Origin: Candidatus Gastranaerophilales bacterium
GTDB lineage: Bacteria > Cyanobacteriota > Vampirovibrionia > Gastranaerophilales > Gastranaerophilaceae
Direction of reading: 5' to 3'
DNA: 64,000 nt
Assembly: GCA_944324915.1 (NCBI GenBank)
Contig: CALUYD010000007.1
Span: 21,413 to 85,412 of the forward strand
How positions within the stretch are numbered: the stretch's first letter is position 1; every line of letters begins with the position of its first letter. The notes under the pieces are model-generated. The model searched no databases. It was not told the origin of the DNA and saw only the letters and a list, made by a program, of their open reading frames with translations. The position numbers and the translations under genes are program-made. This document shows positions 36,419 to 44,921 of the stretch, piece by piece.

Positions 36419-37879
36419 TTATTCACCAAAAACTTTTACAACTTCTTCTCTATCATCAAAATGAACAGTTCTATCTGCAAGAATTTGATAATCTTCATGA
36501 CCTTTTCCTGCTAATACAAGAACATCATTTTCAGATGAAATATCTTTTAAAAGTTTAATTGCAAGATGTCTATCTGATTCAACAAAAACTGTCTTTGGAT
36601 TAATTAATGCAAGTCCAGATAAAATATCAGTTATAATTTGTTGAGGATCTTCGCTTCTTGGGTTATCGGATGTGATAATAATCTTATCGCATAATTGTTG
36701 AGCAATTTTACCCATTTTAGGTCTTTTTGTGCAATCTCTGTTGCCACCACAACCAAATAGACAAATTAAATTACCGTCTTTTGGAGTTAATTCTCTTGCT
36801 GCTCTTAAGATATTTTCTAAACCATCCGGAGTGTGAGCATAATCAACAATCACCATAGGATTGGTTCTTACTATCTCAAATCTTCCTGCAACGCTTTTTG
36901 TTTCTTCAAGAGCAGATTTAATAACTTCAAGTTCAATTCCGTTAAATAAACCGGCACCTATTGCAGCTAGGCAATTATAAACACTAAACATACCGTTTAA
37001 ATGAAGTTTAAAGTTAAGAGATTTTTCTTTATAAACAACATCAAACGAAACACCATCAGACATAAATTCAACATTTTTAGCCATTAAATCAGCTTTATTT
37101 TTTACACCGTAAGTAATTACATTAACACCTTGAGGAACAACGTCGATAAGTTTTTTTGCATACTTATCATCCATATTTATAACAGCACCAGCACCTTCTT
37201 TTAAACCTTTGAACAATTTAGCTTTAGCGTTAAAATAATTGTCCATTGTAATATGATAATCAAGGTGATCTTGAGTTAAATTAGTAAAAATTGCAAGAGA
37301 AAAATTACAATTTTTAACTCTGAATTGTTCAAGAGCATGACTAGACACTTCAGTTATTACATTTAAAACATCTGCTTTTAATATTTTTTGCAATGTTTCT
37401 TGCATTTGCGGAGCTTGAGGCGTTGTGTGTTTTGCTTCTAAATAATCATCTTTTGAAGCAAGTTTATAGCCTAAAGTTCCAATTAAAGCACATTTTTTAT
37501 TGTTTTCTTCAAAAATCTTTTGAACCAAATGAGCAACGGTAGTTTTGCCGTTTGTTCCTGTAACACCCATCAAATTTAAAGATAAACTTGGGTTATGATA
37601 AAATGCTGCAGCCAAATCTGCGATTGATTCTTGAGTTGATTTAACGATAATTTGAGGTATTTCAATATTCAAAGGTCTTTCACACATCAGTGCAACTGCA
37701 CCTTTTTCAAAAGCGCTTTGAGCAAAATCATGTCCATCAACATGTTCGCCTTTAAGACAAACAAAAATCTCATGCGAATTAATCGTATTTGAATTATATG
37801 AAATTCCTTTTATATCAATATCTTTAAAGTTCAATACTTCGATAGCATCTATATTTTTTATTAATTTACTTAAGTCCAT
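36419..37879 (-). CDS. murE: UDP-N-acetylmuramoyl-tripeptide synthetase MurE (meso-DAP-adding)
   Basis: MurE adds the third residue to UDP-MurNAc-L-Ala-D-Glu. The ATP-binding P-loop is GVTGTNGKTTVAHL, preceded by the MurE N-terminal domain (ISYNSNTINSHEIFVCLKG). The DNPRSED motif near residue 408 indicates meso-diaminopimelate as substrate. Other landmarks are TTPQAP, FTNLTQDHLDYH and VDYAHTPDGLEN. Length 486 is normal. It is the last gene of the minus-strand cell-wall operon, 42 bases after ftsI. Confidence 0.97.
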   Translation of the reverse strand: MDLSKLIKNIDAIEVLNFKDIDIKGISYNSNTINSHEIFVCLKGEHVDGHDFAQSAFEKGAVALMCERPLNIEIPQIIVKSTQESIADLAAAFYHNPSLSLNLMGVTGTNGKTTVAHLVQKIFEENNKKCALIGTLGYKLASKDDYLEAKHTTPQAPQMQETLQKILKADVLNVITEVSSHALEQFRVKNCNFSLAIFTNLTQDHLDYHITMDNYFNAKAKLFKGLKEGAGAVINMDDKYAKKLIDVVPQGVNVITYGVKNKADLMAKNVEFMSDGVSFDVVYKEKSLNFKLHLNGMFSVYNCLAAIGAGLFNGIELEVIKSALEETKSVAGRFEIVRTNPMVIVDYAHTPDGLENILRAARELTPKDGNLICLFGCGGNRDCTKRPKMGKIAQQLCDKIIITSDNPRSEDPQQIITDILSGLALINPKTVFVESDRHLAIKLLKDISSENDVLVLAGKGHEDYQILADRTVHFDDREEVVKVFGE

Positions 37880-37921
37880 ACAATTTCCTCAGTTTTCTAT
37901 ATATTTAATTTTACCAAAAAA

Positions 37922-39637
37922 TTATTTTTTAGCTTGCTTATCCGGATTTAAATTCAAAATTCTGACTAATTCCATTGAAATTTCTTTAAATACAGGGGCT
38001 GCAACAGTAGAACCCCATATACCTTCGCCGTTTGGCGAATCAACAATAACATATAACACAACTCTAGGATCGGTTGCAGGGAAATAACCAATCATGGATG
38101 TATATAATTTATTTGAATAACCTGTACCATTTGCATTTGGCTTTCTTGAGGTACCTGTTTTAGCTGCAATATAAAAATCATCCATTTTTGCGGTGTTTCT
38201 GCCATTTTCCATTGATTTTACAAGCAATTGAGTAATATCCTTAGCATCTTGTTCTTCAAGTATTCTTCTTCGAACTATTTTTTGCTCTGCTTCTTCAGGT
38301 GAATACTTTATAACATGCGGAGTAACCCAAACCCCATTATTTGCAATCGCACTAACTGCTGCGACCATTTGAATAACAGTAGTTGAAGCGCCGTATCCAT
38401 AACCCATAGCGCCATGTGTAGCTACATCCCAATATTTAGGAGATGGTAATAACCCGGCTGATTCACCAGGTAAATCAATTCCTGTTTTTTCACCAAAATT
38501 GAACAATTTTAAACTATCATAAAATTCTCTATCAGTCATCATTTGAGCTATTTTAATAGACGCTATATTTGATGAATGTTCAAATAAATACACTAAATCA
38601 ATAACTCCCGGTGCACCTTTAGATTTGTAATCGTAATTATAAATATCCCACCAACCAATTTTCATTTTACCTGTGTCATTTATGCGAGTGTTTTTATTGA
38701 TTTTTTTATTCATAAACCCGCATGCAACAGTAATAATTTTAAAAGTTGAACCAGGCGGGAAAACATCAGATATAGCCCAATTTTTCATATCTTGCATAGA
38801 ATATTTGTTATATTCATTAGGATTATAAGTAGGAGCTATCGCAAGAGCTAAAATTTCGCCTGTTTTAGGGTCCATTACAATAGCTGCTGCTCTTGGGGCT
38901 TTAAATTTTTGGATTGCTTTAAATAAATATTTTTCACATACATGCTGAACCGCACTATCAATTGTAAGTGCTAAAGTTTTACCTTTAACGGGAGCTGAAA
39001 CATCTGCAGGATTTACACTGATATTATAAATAATATCTCCATTTGGAGCTTTTTCGTAAGTAATTGTCTTATCTACATATTCCAGATAATCTTTAGCACG
39101 ATATTCGATACCGCCTGCAGTATCAGCATTTGGATTATAAAAGCCTAAAATATGAGCAGCGAGTGTTCCTTGAGGATAAACACGTTTGTTTTTAACCTCA
39201 TAAGATAATTCTCGCAAACCCTTTTTCTTGATTTCACGAACAGTTTTTCTGTCTAAATCTTTCTTTACGGTAATTATTTTTTTATTTGTTTGAGATAATT
39301 TTTTAGTTAATTCTCCAACAGGAATTTTAACATAAGGAGATAATATCTCGGCTAATTCCCTTGGAGTGTAATCATAATATTCAGGATGTGCATATAAAAC
39401 AAATGTTGTTTTATCGGCAGCGAGTTTAAAACCGTATCTATCTACAATTTCACCTCTTAAAACATACATTTTGGATGTTCTTTGAGATTTTGCTTTATTT
39501 TTACAATGTCTGATATCGCAAACTTGCAATAAAAAAAGATACAATATCAACCCAAGAAAACAAAAATAAAATATGGATTGCAAGCATCCCATACGTCTGT
39601 CAAATTTGTTATGAACGCTGTTTTTCAACTCTCTCAC
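37922..39637 (-). CDS. ftsI: Peptidoglycan transpeptidase FtsI/PBP2-type
   Basis: A 571-residue class B penicillin-binding protein. An N-terminal membrane helix (LQSIFYFCFLGLILYLFLLQV) is followed by the pedestal domain (RGEIVDRYGFKLA, VYPQGTLAAHILGF) and a transpeptidase domain. The active serine is S297 in PPGSTFKII. The SxN motif lies in EHSSNIASIK and the KTG motif in AAKTGTSRK. Its place after rsmH and an FtsL-like gene and before murE identifies it as the division enzyme FtsI. No C-terminal PASTA domains are present. Confidence 0.95.
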   Translation of the reverse strand: MRELKNSVHNKFDRRMGCLQSIFYFCFLGLILYLFLLQVCDIRHCKNKAKSQRTSKMYVLRGEIVDRYGFKLAADKTTFVLYAHPEYYDYTPRELAEILSPYVKIPVGELTKKLSQTNKKIITVKKDLDRKTVREIKKKGLRELSYEVKNKRVYPQGTLAAHILGFYNPNADTAGGIEYRAKDYLEYVDKTITYEKAPNGDIIYNISVNPADVSAPVKGKTLALTIDSAVQHVCEKYLFKAIQKFKAPRAAAIVMDPKTGEILALAIAPTYNPNEYNKYSMQDMKNWAISDVFPPGSTFKIITVACGFMNKKINKNTRINDTGKMKIGWWDIYNYDYKSKGAPGVIDLVYLFEHSSNIASIKIAQMMTDREFYDSLKLFNFGEKTGIDLPGESAGLLPSPKYWDVATHGAMGYGYGASTTVIQMVAAVSAIANNGVWVTPHVIKYSPEEAEQKIVRRRILEEQDAKDITQLLVKSMENGRNTAKMDDFYIAAKTGTSRKPNANGTGYSNKLYTSMIGYFPATDPRVVLYVIVDSPNGEGIWGSTVAAPVFKEISMELVRILNLNPDKQAKK

Positions 39638-39642
39638 CGAAA

Positions 39643-40128
39643 TTAATAGCTAACGACCAAAGACTTTTTAGATTGTTTTTTATTTAAATTCAAATCGGGT
39701 AAAGCAATCGCATCAACTTCAACAACATGTCTTGCACGTTCTAATATATTTGTTTTTGAAACTGCTTTATCGATATTGTAATAAGATTGCAAACTATCAA
39801 CTTTATTTTGCAATTCATCATTTTCATAATTTAATTCCAAAGTTTCTCTTGAAATTTGATTTAATTGAACTTCTTTACAAGAAACAAAATAATAACAAAC
39901 AAGACAAAATACTACCAAAAATATTAAAACACCATACAAAAAGTTATTAACTCTCTGTATAATCATTTCTTTATAAGATTTCTCATTTACAAAATAACCG
40001 CTTATAATTTGACTATTATCGCCGCTAATTGGGTTTGTCACCTCATTAGAATGAGGATTCTTTTGAGCTTCGGTTTTTTGTTTCTTGGTATTTATTTTAT
40101 TTTTATATTTATTAAACGAAGGTTTCAA
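39643..40128 (-). CDS. ftsL: FtsL-like division protein
   Basis: A 161-residue bitopic protein. It has a charged Lys/Asn-rich cytoplasmic N-terminus (1-55), a membrane helix (NFLYGVLIFLVVFCLVCYYFV), then a periplasmic coiled coil (QLNQISRETLELNYENDELQNKVDSL). This layout and its position between rsmH and ftsI match FtsL, which recruits FtsI to the divisome; sequence identity to named FtsL proteins is always low, so the call rests on position and topology. It overlaps nothing and lies five bases before ftsI. Confidence 0.75.
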   Translation of the reverse strand: MKPSFNKYKNKINTKKQKTEAQKNPHSNEVTNPISGDNSQIISGYFVNEKSYKEMIIQRVNNFLYGVLIFLVVFCLVCYYFVSCKEVQLNQISRETLELNYENDELQNKVDSLQSYYNIDKAVSKTNILERARHVVEVDAIALPDLNLNKKQSKKSLVVSY

Positions 40129-40135
40129 TTATTTC

Positions 40136-41083
40136 TCACTTAATTTTTCTTGCAATTCGTAGTTTAGCACTCCTTGATGGAGGATTTATTTTTAATTCTT
40201 CTTCAGTTGCCATAATCGGCTTTTTGTTCACTAATTCTAACAATCTACCGCCGCATGTGCAAATGGGAGCGGCTTTGTCGCAACGACACTGTGAAGAATA
40301 TAATTTCAATGTTCTTTTTGCTAATCTGTCCTCTAATGAGTGGAAAGATAACAAACTTATTATAGCACCAACATCCGTTAATTCGATAACTTTCTTCAAT
40401 GTATTTTCAAAATTTAACAATTCATGATTAACTTCAATTCTGATAGCTTGAAACACTCTTGTAGCAGGATGTATCTTAGATTTAATATTTGGAGTTGACC
40501 TTTTTATTAAATCGGCAAGCTCAAGCGTGGTATCAATTGGTCGATTTTCAATTATTGCCTTTGCTATTCTTTTTGAAAAACGTTCCTCGCCATAATTTGA
40601 GAAAATATCAACAAGTTGCGCTTCTTTATATTTATTTACAACATCCCATGCGCTAAATTCTTGATCTTGATTAAAACGCATATCCAAAGGAGCATCTTTC
40701 ATAAAACTAAAACCACGCTCTAAACAAGTTAATTGATGATATGAAGCACCTAAATCGAAAATAACTCCGCCTGTAATTTTTTCTATTCCTAATTTTTTCA
40801 AATGAATATCAATATCAGCATAACTGCCTTTTATAATTGTTAAGTTTTTGTAGTCTTGAAGCCTTTTAGTAGCATGTTTAATCGCATCATCATCAACATC
40901 AAAAGAAATTAATCTTCCGCTAGGCGAAATTCTTTTTAATATTTCTTCACTATGACCGCCACCTCCTAGTGTGCAATCAACAAATATTTTATCCGAATTA
41001 TAACAATTAAGACTGTCAACCACTTCATTTTTCATGACAGTATAATGTATAAATTCAGCCGTATTTTTTTGTTTATTTTCCAT
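40136..41083 (-). CDS. rsmH: 16S rRNA (cytosine(1402)-N4)-methyltransferase
   Basis: RsmH (MraW) methylates C1402 of 16S rRNA in the P site. It has HYTVMKNEVVDSL, the SAM-binding CTLGGGGHSEEIL, IFDLGASYHQLTCLERGFSF, DMRFNQDQ, and the C-terminal SFHSLEDRLAKR with a metal-like Cys segment (SQCRCDKAAPICTCGG). Length 315 is normal. In most bacteria it follows mraZ, but here the place before it is taken by an unknown gene and a BlaI-type regulator. Confidence 0.96.
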   Translation of the reverse strand: MENKQKNTAEFIHYTVMKNEVVDSLNCYNSDKIFVDCTLGGGGHSEEILKRISPSGRLISFDVDDDAIKHATKRLQDYKNLTIIKGSYADIDIHLKKLGIEKITGGVIFDLGASYHQLTCLERGFSFMKDAPLDMRFNQDQEFSAWDVVNKYKEAQLVDIFSNYGEERFSKRIAKAIIENRPIDTTLELADLIKRSTPNIKSKIHPATRVFQAIRIEVNHELLNFENTLKKVIELTDVGAIISLLSFHSLEDRLAKRTLKLYSSQCRCDKAAPICTCGGRLLELVNKKPIMATEEELKINPPSRSAKLRIARKIK

Positions 41084-41085
41084 AT

Positions 41086-41466
41086 TTAAAAATTAATCAT
41101 TCTTTTAAAATTTTTCAAAACGCCCTTTAGTGGTTTATCCCATTCACCCATAAGGTTTTCTGTATGATATTTTTGATATTGTTCAATTATATTTTGAGGT
41201 AATCTTTCATTTTGCCTTAAAATATTAGCAATGCTATATAAAAATTCATCCTGAACTTCCGCATAATCCTTTATTTTAGCCCTTAATTCCTCATCTGCTT
41301 CACGATGAACAAGAGCATCAAAAGCACATTTTATATTAATATCATTTTTTTCTTTAGGAAAGCTACTTAACGCTTTACTTACGGTGATTTTACCTTTCAA
41401 AACTTCGATAATCAGTTTTGCGGTAATCAACCTGTTTTCATATATTTTTAGTTTTTCACTTTCCAT
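41086..41466 (-). CDS. Hypothetical helical protein in the cell-wall operon
   Basis: A 126-residue all-helical, charged protein with no signal or membrane helix (ESEKLKIYENRLITAKLIIEVL, then FDALVHREADEELRAKI). I do not recognise it. An in-frame GTG at 41481 overlaps the BlaI-type gene, but the ATG at 41466 gives a seven-base gap and is more natural. Its tight placement between the regulator and rsmH suggests a role in, or regulation of, peptidoglycan or division. Confidence 0.75.
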   Translation of the reverse strand: MESEKLKIYENRLITAKLIIEVLKGKITVSKALSSFPKEKNDINIKCAFDALVHREADEELRAKIKDYAEVQDEFLYSIANILRQNERLPQNIIEQYQKYHTENLMGEWDKPLKGVLKNFKRMINF

Positions 41467-41473
41467 GATTAAA

Positions 41474-41827
41474 TTATACACCGACTAAGCAATTTTGCTC
41501 CATCATAGATTTTAAAATTAAGGAAAGTCGCTCAATATCTCCATTACAGTACCTGTTTGAAATTTCGCTTAGTGATTTTACAATAATTTCATCGCTAGAA
41601 TAAACAGTTCTATAATAGAATTTTTTGCCTTGTTTATATCTTAATAAAATCTTTTTTTCAAAAAGTCTGTCCATAACGGTTTTAATAGTTGTATATGCAC
41701 GTTTGTCACCGTTGTTGTTCAAAATATGATAAACATCTTTAACAGAATTAGTATAAATTCCTTGTTGTTCCAAGTTCCATAATACATTTAATATTGCAGA
41801 CTCTAAACTTCCATGTCTGGATAGCAT
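41474..41827 (-). CDS. BlaI/MecI/CopY-family transcriptional repressor
   Basis: A 117-residue winged-helix regulator. The family signature appears as GSLESAILNVLWNLEQQGIY, SVKDVYHILN, RAYTTIKTVMDRLFEKKILLRYKQGKKFYYR, with a short C-terminal dimerisation helix. BlaI proteins repress beta-lactam resistance or related cell-wall genes and are normally inactivated by a BlaR1 protease, which is not here. It sits at the start of the rsmH-ftsL-ftsI-murE run, so it may control those genes. AAAGGAA precedes the ATG. Confidence 0.9.
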   Translation of the reverse strand: MLSRHGSLESAILNVLWNLEQQGIYTNSVKDVYHILNNNGDKRAYTTIKTVMDRLFEKKILLRYKQGKKFYYRTVYSSDEIIVKSLSEISNRYCNGDIERLSLILKSMMEQNCLVGV

Positions 41828-41862
41828 AATTATTCCTTTCTTGTTGTTAATGTCTTTTTATT

Positions 41863-42120
41863 TTATTTAAACTTTATTTGCATGTCAAAATTTAAATCAG
41901 AAGGTCCAAATTTAATAGTTTGCTTTGAATTATCATCCCTTAAATCAATTATACCGGAGTTAACAGGGGCGGTTCTTTGATTTCTGTTTAAACTATTCAG
42001 AAAATCACTAGCAGCACTCTCTCTATAAAATTTAATTTTTTCTTGTTTGCATCCAACCATAATAAAACTAAGAGCAAATAATGCAAAAAACAAAATCAAA
42101 CCAAGTACTTTCTTATCCAT
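41863..42120 (-). CDS. Small lipoprotein
   Basis: An 85-residue predicted lipoprotein. The signal peptide (KKVLGLILFFALFALSFIM) ends in the lipobox M-V-G-C. The mature 60 residues are polar with no recognisable fold. It lies seven bases after mscS and 35 bases before the BlaI-type gene, so it belongs to the same operon. Confidence 0.82.
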   Translation of the reverse strand: MDKKVLGLILFFALFALSFIMVGCKQEKIKFYRESAASDFLNSLNRNQRTAPVNSGIIDLRDDNSKQTIKFGPSDLNFDMQIKFK

Positions 42121-42127
42121 AAAAAAC

Positions 42128-42991
42128 CTATTGCGCCTGAGTTATAACTAATTGATTAAACGGAATTTCAATGCCTTCTTTATCAAATCTTTCTTTAATC
42201 ATTTTATTAAATTCACGTTTAACTGACCATTGTTCTTTTGGTTTAGTTTTTATTCTTGCTTTAATACAAAGCGAACTTTCTTTAAACTCATCCAACCCAA
42301 ATATTTCTATATCATCTATTATTTTGTCACTATATTCAGGATTTGATCTGATTTCATCAAAGCATGACTTTAAAACATTAATCACATGTGTAACGTTTTC
42401 TTTATAAGCAACATCAAAAGCAAAAAATGCGTATGAATAGTTCATAGTGTAGTTAATAATTGAATCAATATAACCACAACGCATAAAACACAATGAACCT
42501 GTTGTAGCTGATCTTATTGTAATTAAAGGTATGGTAATTTTTTCAACAACACCTGATACACCTTGAATTTCAACATAATCACCAACTCGAACTTGTCCTT
42601 CAAGCAATATTATTAAACCTGAAATGGCATCTTCAACAAATCTTTTAGATCCAAAACCGATTGCAACACCCATAACCCCTGCTGTTGCTAAAATCGGACG
42701 AACATCAATTCCAAAAATATTTAGCATGTTCATGACATATACTGCTACAATTACAGCTTCAATTACATGCATAATTATAGTTTTTAGAGTAATTAATTGT
42801 TGCTTTCTTTCTTGTAGGGCAATTCTGGATAACACCTTTTTAAAAAGTCCTGTTGCAAAAATTCTCAAAATCTTAATTGAAACAACCAATAAAAAAGTGC
42901 ATTTTACAATACTCCAAACAAATAAAATTGATTTTACTTGTATAGGACTAAGGTACTTTGCAATAAACTCTAAGGTTAATAATTCATCCAT
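42128..42991 (-). CDS. MscS-family mechanosensitive channel
   Basis: A 287-residue small-conductance channel. Helices 1 and 2 are VKSILFVWSIVKCTFLLVVSI and IMHVIEAVIVAVYVMNML. The pore helix is the Gly/Ala-rich ILATAGVMGVAIGFGSKRFVEDAISGLIIL, followed by the beta domain (VRVGDYVEIQGVSGVVEKITIPLITIRS) and the C-terminal domain. MscS releases solutes on hypo-osmotic stress. First gene of the minus-strand cell-envelope block. Confidence 0.93.
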   Translation of the reverse strand: MDELLTLEFIAKYLSPIQVKSILFVWSIVKCTFLLVVSIKILRIFATGLFKKVLSRIALQERKQQLITLKTIIMHVIEAVIVAVYVMNMLNIFGIDVRPILATAGVMGVAIGFGSKRFVEDAISGLIILLEGQVRVGDYVEIQGVSGVVEKITIPLITIRSATTGSLCFMRCGYIDSIINYTMNYSYAFFAFDVAYKENVTHVINVLKSCFDEIRSNPEYSDKIIDDIEIFGLDEFKESSLCIKARIKTKPKEQWSVKREFNKMIKERFDKEGIEIPFNQLVITQAQ

Positions 42992-43112
42992 TTTACTCCC
43001 CCTGTTATCTGATTATAAAAAAAATAAATCTAAAGGTCAAAGATAAAATTCATCTTTCGATTAATAAGTTTTTTTCTTGAACAAACTAAACTTAAATTGT
43101 TTAGGAGGAATT

Positions 43113-43898
43113 TTGAGTTTTAGATATTCAAACGACAAAACAAGTTCGTTTAAAAACATAAAAAAATATTCATCAGACCCAACAAAAAAGGATAAAAACT
43201 TTTTTTGCAACCTTGGCGATAATTTTATGTTGAAAAATGAATACAGAAAAGCCGTAAAAGAATACCTTGTGTCATTAATGATAGATAAAAACCATATTCC
43301 CGCATGTATGGGTGCATCTAAAGCGTATAAAAATTTAAAAGAATATGATAAAGCAATAAAACATCTTAAAAACGCTAGAAATATATACGGATTTAACTCT
43401 GAAATATATTATGAACTAGGCTTGAATTATCTTTTGAGTGCAGATAATTGCAATGCACAAAAAAACTTTATTCGAACAATAAAACTAGAGCCAAATAATA
43501 AAAATGCGCAAATAAAACTTGCTCTAACGCATGAATTATCAGGCGAAGAGGATATGGCAGTATTGGTATACGAAACAATAATTGAAAAATACCCATATTA
43601 TATTCCGGCACTTTCAAATCTGGCAAGTTTATACATAGAACAAGAAGAATTTAAAAAAGCAATTGCTTTATTTAAAAAAATTCTTAAGATAAATGAAGAA
43701 TATTATAGAGCATACTTAGGGCTTGGTATATGTTTTGATAAAATGGGGAAATATATATATGCAGTAAGGTTTTATAAAAAATATATAGCCAAAAAACCTC
43801 ACTCTCAAACAGCCAAATCGCTTGTAGGAAGAATTTACGAGATATATAAGTGCAAGGAAAAGGCAAAAAAAGGGAATTTAAAAATTATAATTTCATAA
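43113..43898 (+). CDS. TPR-repeat protein
   Basis: A 261-residue protein with about six tetratricopeptide repeats (for example LGDNFMLKNEYRKAVKEYLVSL, YELGLNYLLSADNCNAQKNFI, AYLGLGICFDKMGKYIYAVRFY) and a basic tail. No signal peptide is seen. The frame opens at a TTG at 43077, but AGGAGG five bases before the TTG at 43113 decides for the latter, so translation starts at a TTG codon. It stands between the divergent mscS operon and the prepilin gene. Confidence 0.85.
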   Translation: MSFRYSNDKTSSFKNIKKYSSDPTKKDKNFFCNLGDNFMLKNEYRKAVKEYLVSLMIDKNHIPACMGASKAYKNLKEYDKAIKHLKNARNIYGFNSEIYYELGLNYLLSADNCNAQKNFIRTIKLEPNNKNAQIKLALTHELSGEEDMAVLVYETIIEKYPYYIPALSNLASLYIEQEEFKKAIALFKKILKINEEYYRAYLGLGICFDKMGKYIYAVRFYKKYIAKKPHSQTAKSLVGRIYEIYKCKEKAKKGNLKIIIS

Positions 43899-43927
43899 TA
43901 TTATAATATGAATTAACAATTTTTAGT

Positions 43928-43956
43928 TTGACACGCAAAAAAACAAACACTATAAT
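43928..43956 (+). promoter_or_regulatory. Consensus sigma-70 promoter of the prepilin gene
   Basis: Perfect TTGACA (43928-43933), 17-base spacer, perfect TATAAT (43951-43956), giving a leader of about 42 bases with AAGGAAG before the ATG at 44005. It implies strong constitutive transcription. Confidence 0.9.
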
Positions 43957-44004
43957 ATAACAAGATAGAATCGTAATTAGATAGATATAAAAGGAAGTAT
44001 TACT

Positions 44005-44772
44005 ATGAGACTTAAAAAAGGTTTTACATTAGCCGAAATTTTAATCGTATTGATGGTAATCGGCGTAATTGCAACAATGACGATACCTTCTATGATGAAA
44101 GGTGTTACTGAAGCGCAGTTAAAAACAGGCTACAAAAAAGCCTATAACACTATTTCAAACTTTGCTGCAATGGAAAAAGTTGCAGGCACATTGCCGGCAC
44201 GTGGTTCAAACCAAAACATTAACTCACTTTACAAAGCATTAAATGCTTCACTATCAGTTAAAGGTTATGGTATTCAAACAATCAACGCAGGTAGCGTTCT
44301 TGCATCAGGACAAGGTTCTGCGAATTGTTTAACATTACTTGATGGCGAAGGAACAATTGGTACAGATGATGGTCAATGCGCTCAAGTAGCAGCAGAAGAA
44401 GGTGCAGGAAACGGCGGTGAAATAAACACAGCAGATCAAGCATGGATTATTACAGAAGATAATATTGCTTATGCTGTTGTTCAAGGTGGAAGAACTGATG
44501 CAAATGCTGATACAAAACAACAAATAGCAGCAGCTGATGACGATGCAGCAGCATCTGGTGCATCTAGTGCAATTATCATCGTTGACGTAAACGGCTTATC
44601 AAAAGGTCCAAACACATTTGAAGTACAAGGTGTAGCTGAAGAACTTGATGCAGCCAACCCTCTTGATACAATCACAGGTGACCAATATAAAATCTATATT
44701 GGCTCAGACGGTGCAACTGCTGGTCCTAAAGAAACAACTGTTACAGGTCGTATAGTTGCAGATTTAAAATAG
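44005..44772 (+). CDS. Type IV pilin-like/pseudopilin protein
   Basis: A 255-residue protein with a class III signal: MRLKKGFTLAEILIVLMVIGVIA. It is cut between G and F by prepilin peptidase and N-methylated, with the conserved Glu at mature position 5. The long N-terminal helix is followed by GYKKAYNTISNF, then a Gly/Ala/Asp-rich globular part with two cysteines (ANCLTLLDG, DGQCAQVA) that could bond, and a hydrophobic strand (AIIIVDVNGLSKGPN). It would assemble into a pilus or a type II secretion pseudopilus. It is driven by a consensus promoter and ends at its own terminator, so it is expressed alone and strongly. Confidence 0.9.
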   Translation: MRLKKGFTLAEILIVLMVIGVIATMTIPSMMKGVTEAQLKTGYKKAYNTISNFAAMEKVAGTLPARGSNQNINSLYKALNASLSVKGYGIQTINAGSVLASGQGSANCLTLLDGEGTIGTDDGQCAQVAAEEGAGNGGEINTADQAWIITEDNIAYAVVQGGRTDANADTKQQIAAADDDAAASGASSAIIIVDVNGLSKGPNTFEVQGVAEELDAANPLDTITGDQYKIYIGSDGATAGPKETTVTGRIVADLK

Positions 44773-44793
44773 TCTAATAGTAATTTATATAAA

Positions 44794-44826
44794 CAAAAAA
44801 GTCGTACAACACGGTACGGCTTTTTT
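44794..44826 (+). terminator. Terminator of the prepilin gene
   Basis: AAAAAAGTCGTAC pairs with GTACGGCTTTTTT (one G-U pair), followed by T residues. Confidence 0.85.
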
Positions 44827-44836
44827 ACATTAAATA

Positions 44837-44864
44837 TTGTAACAAATTTATCACATGGTATAAT
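44837..44864 (+). promoter_or_regulatory. Extended -10 promoter of the gene at 44922
   Basis: TTGTAA (44837-44842), 16-base spacer, TATAAT (44859-44864) preceded by TGG, an extended -10. The 13-mer AAATATTGTAACA over the -35 box recurs at 48350-48362 upstream of the gene at 48438. Confidence 0.6.
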
Positions 44865-44921
44865 TTTTAGGCACATTAAAATTTGTTTGTACTTATATAA
44901 ACTAAAAAAAGGATGATTAAA

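Noticed and set aside
40224..40427. Plus-strand frame inside rsmH
   Set aside because: It lies within the highly conserved rsmH C-terminal region; no ribosome site or coherent product.
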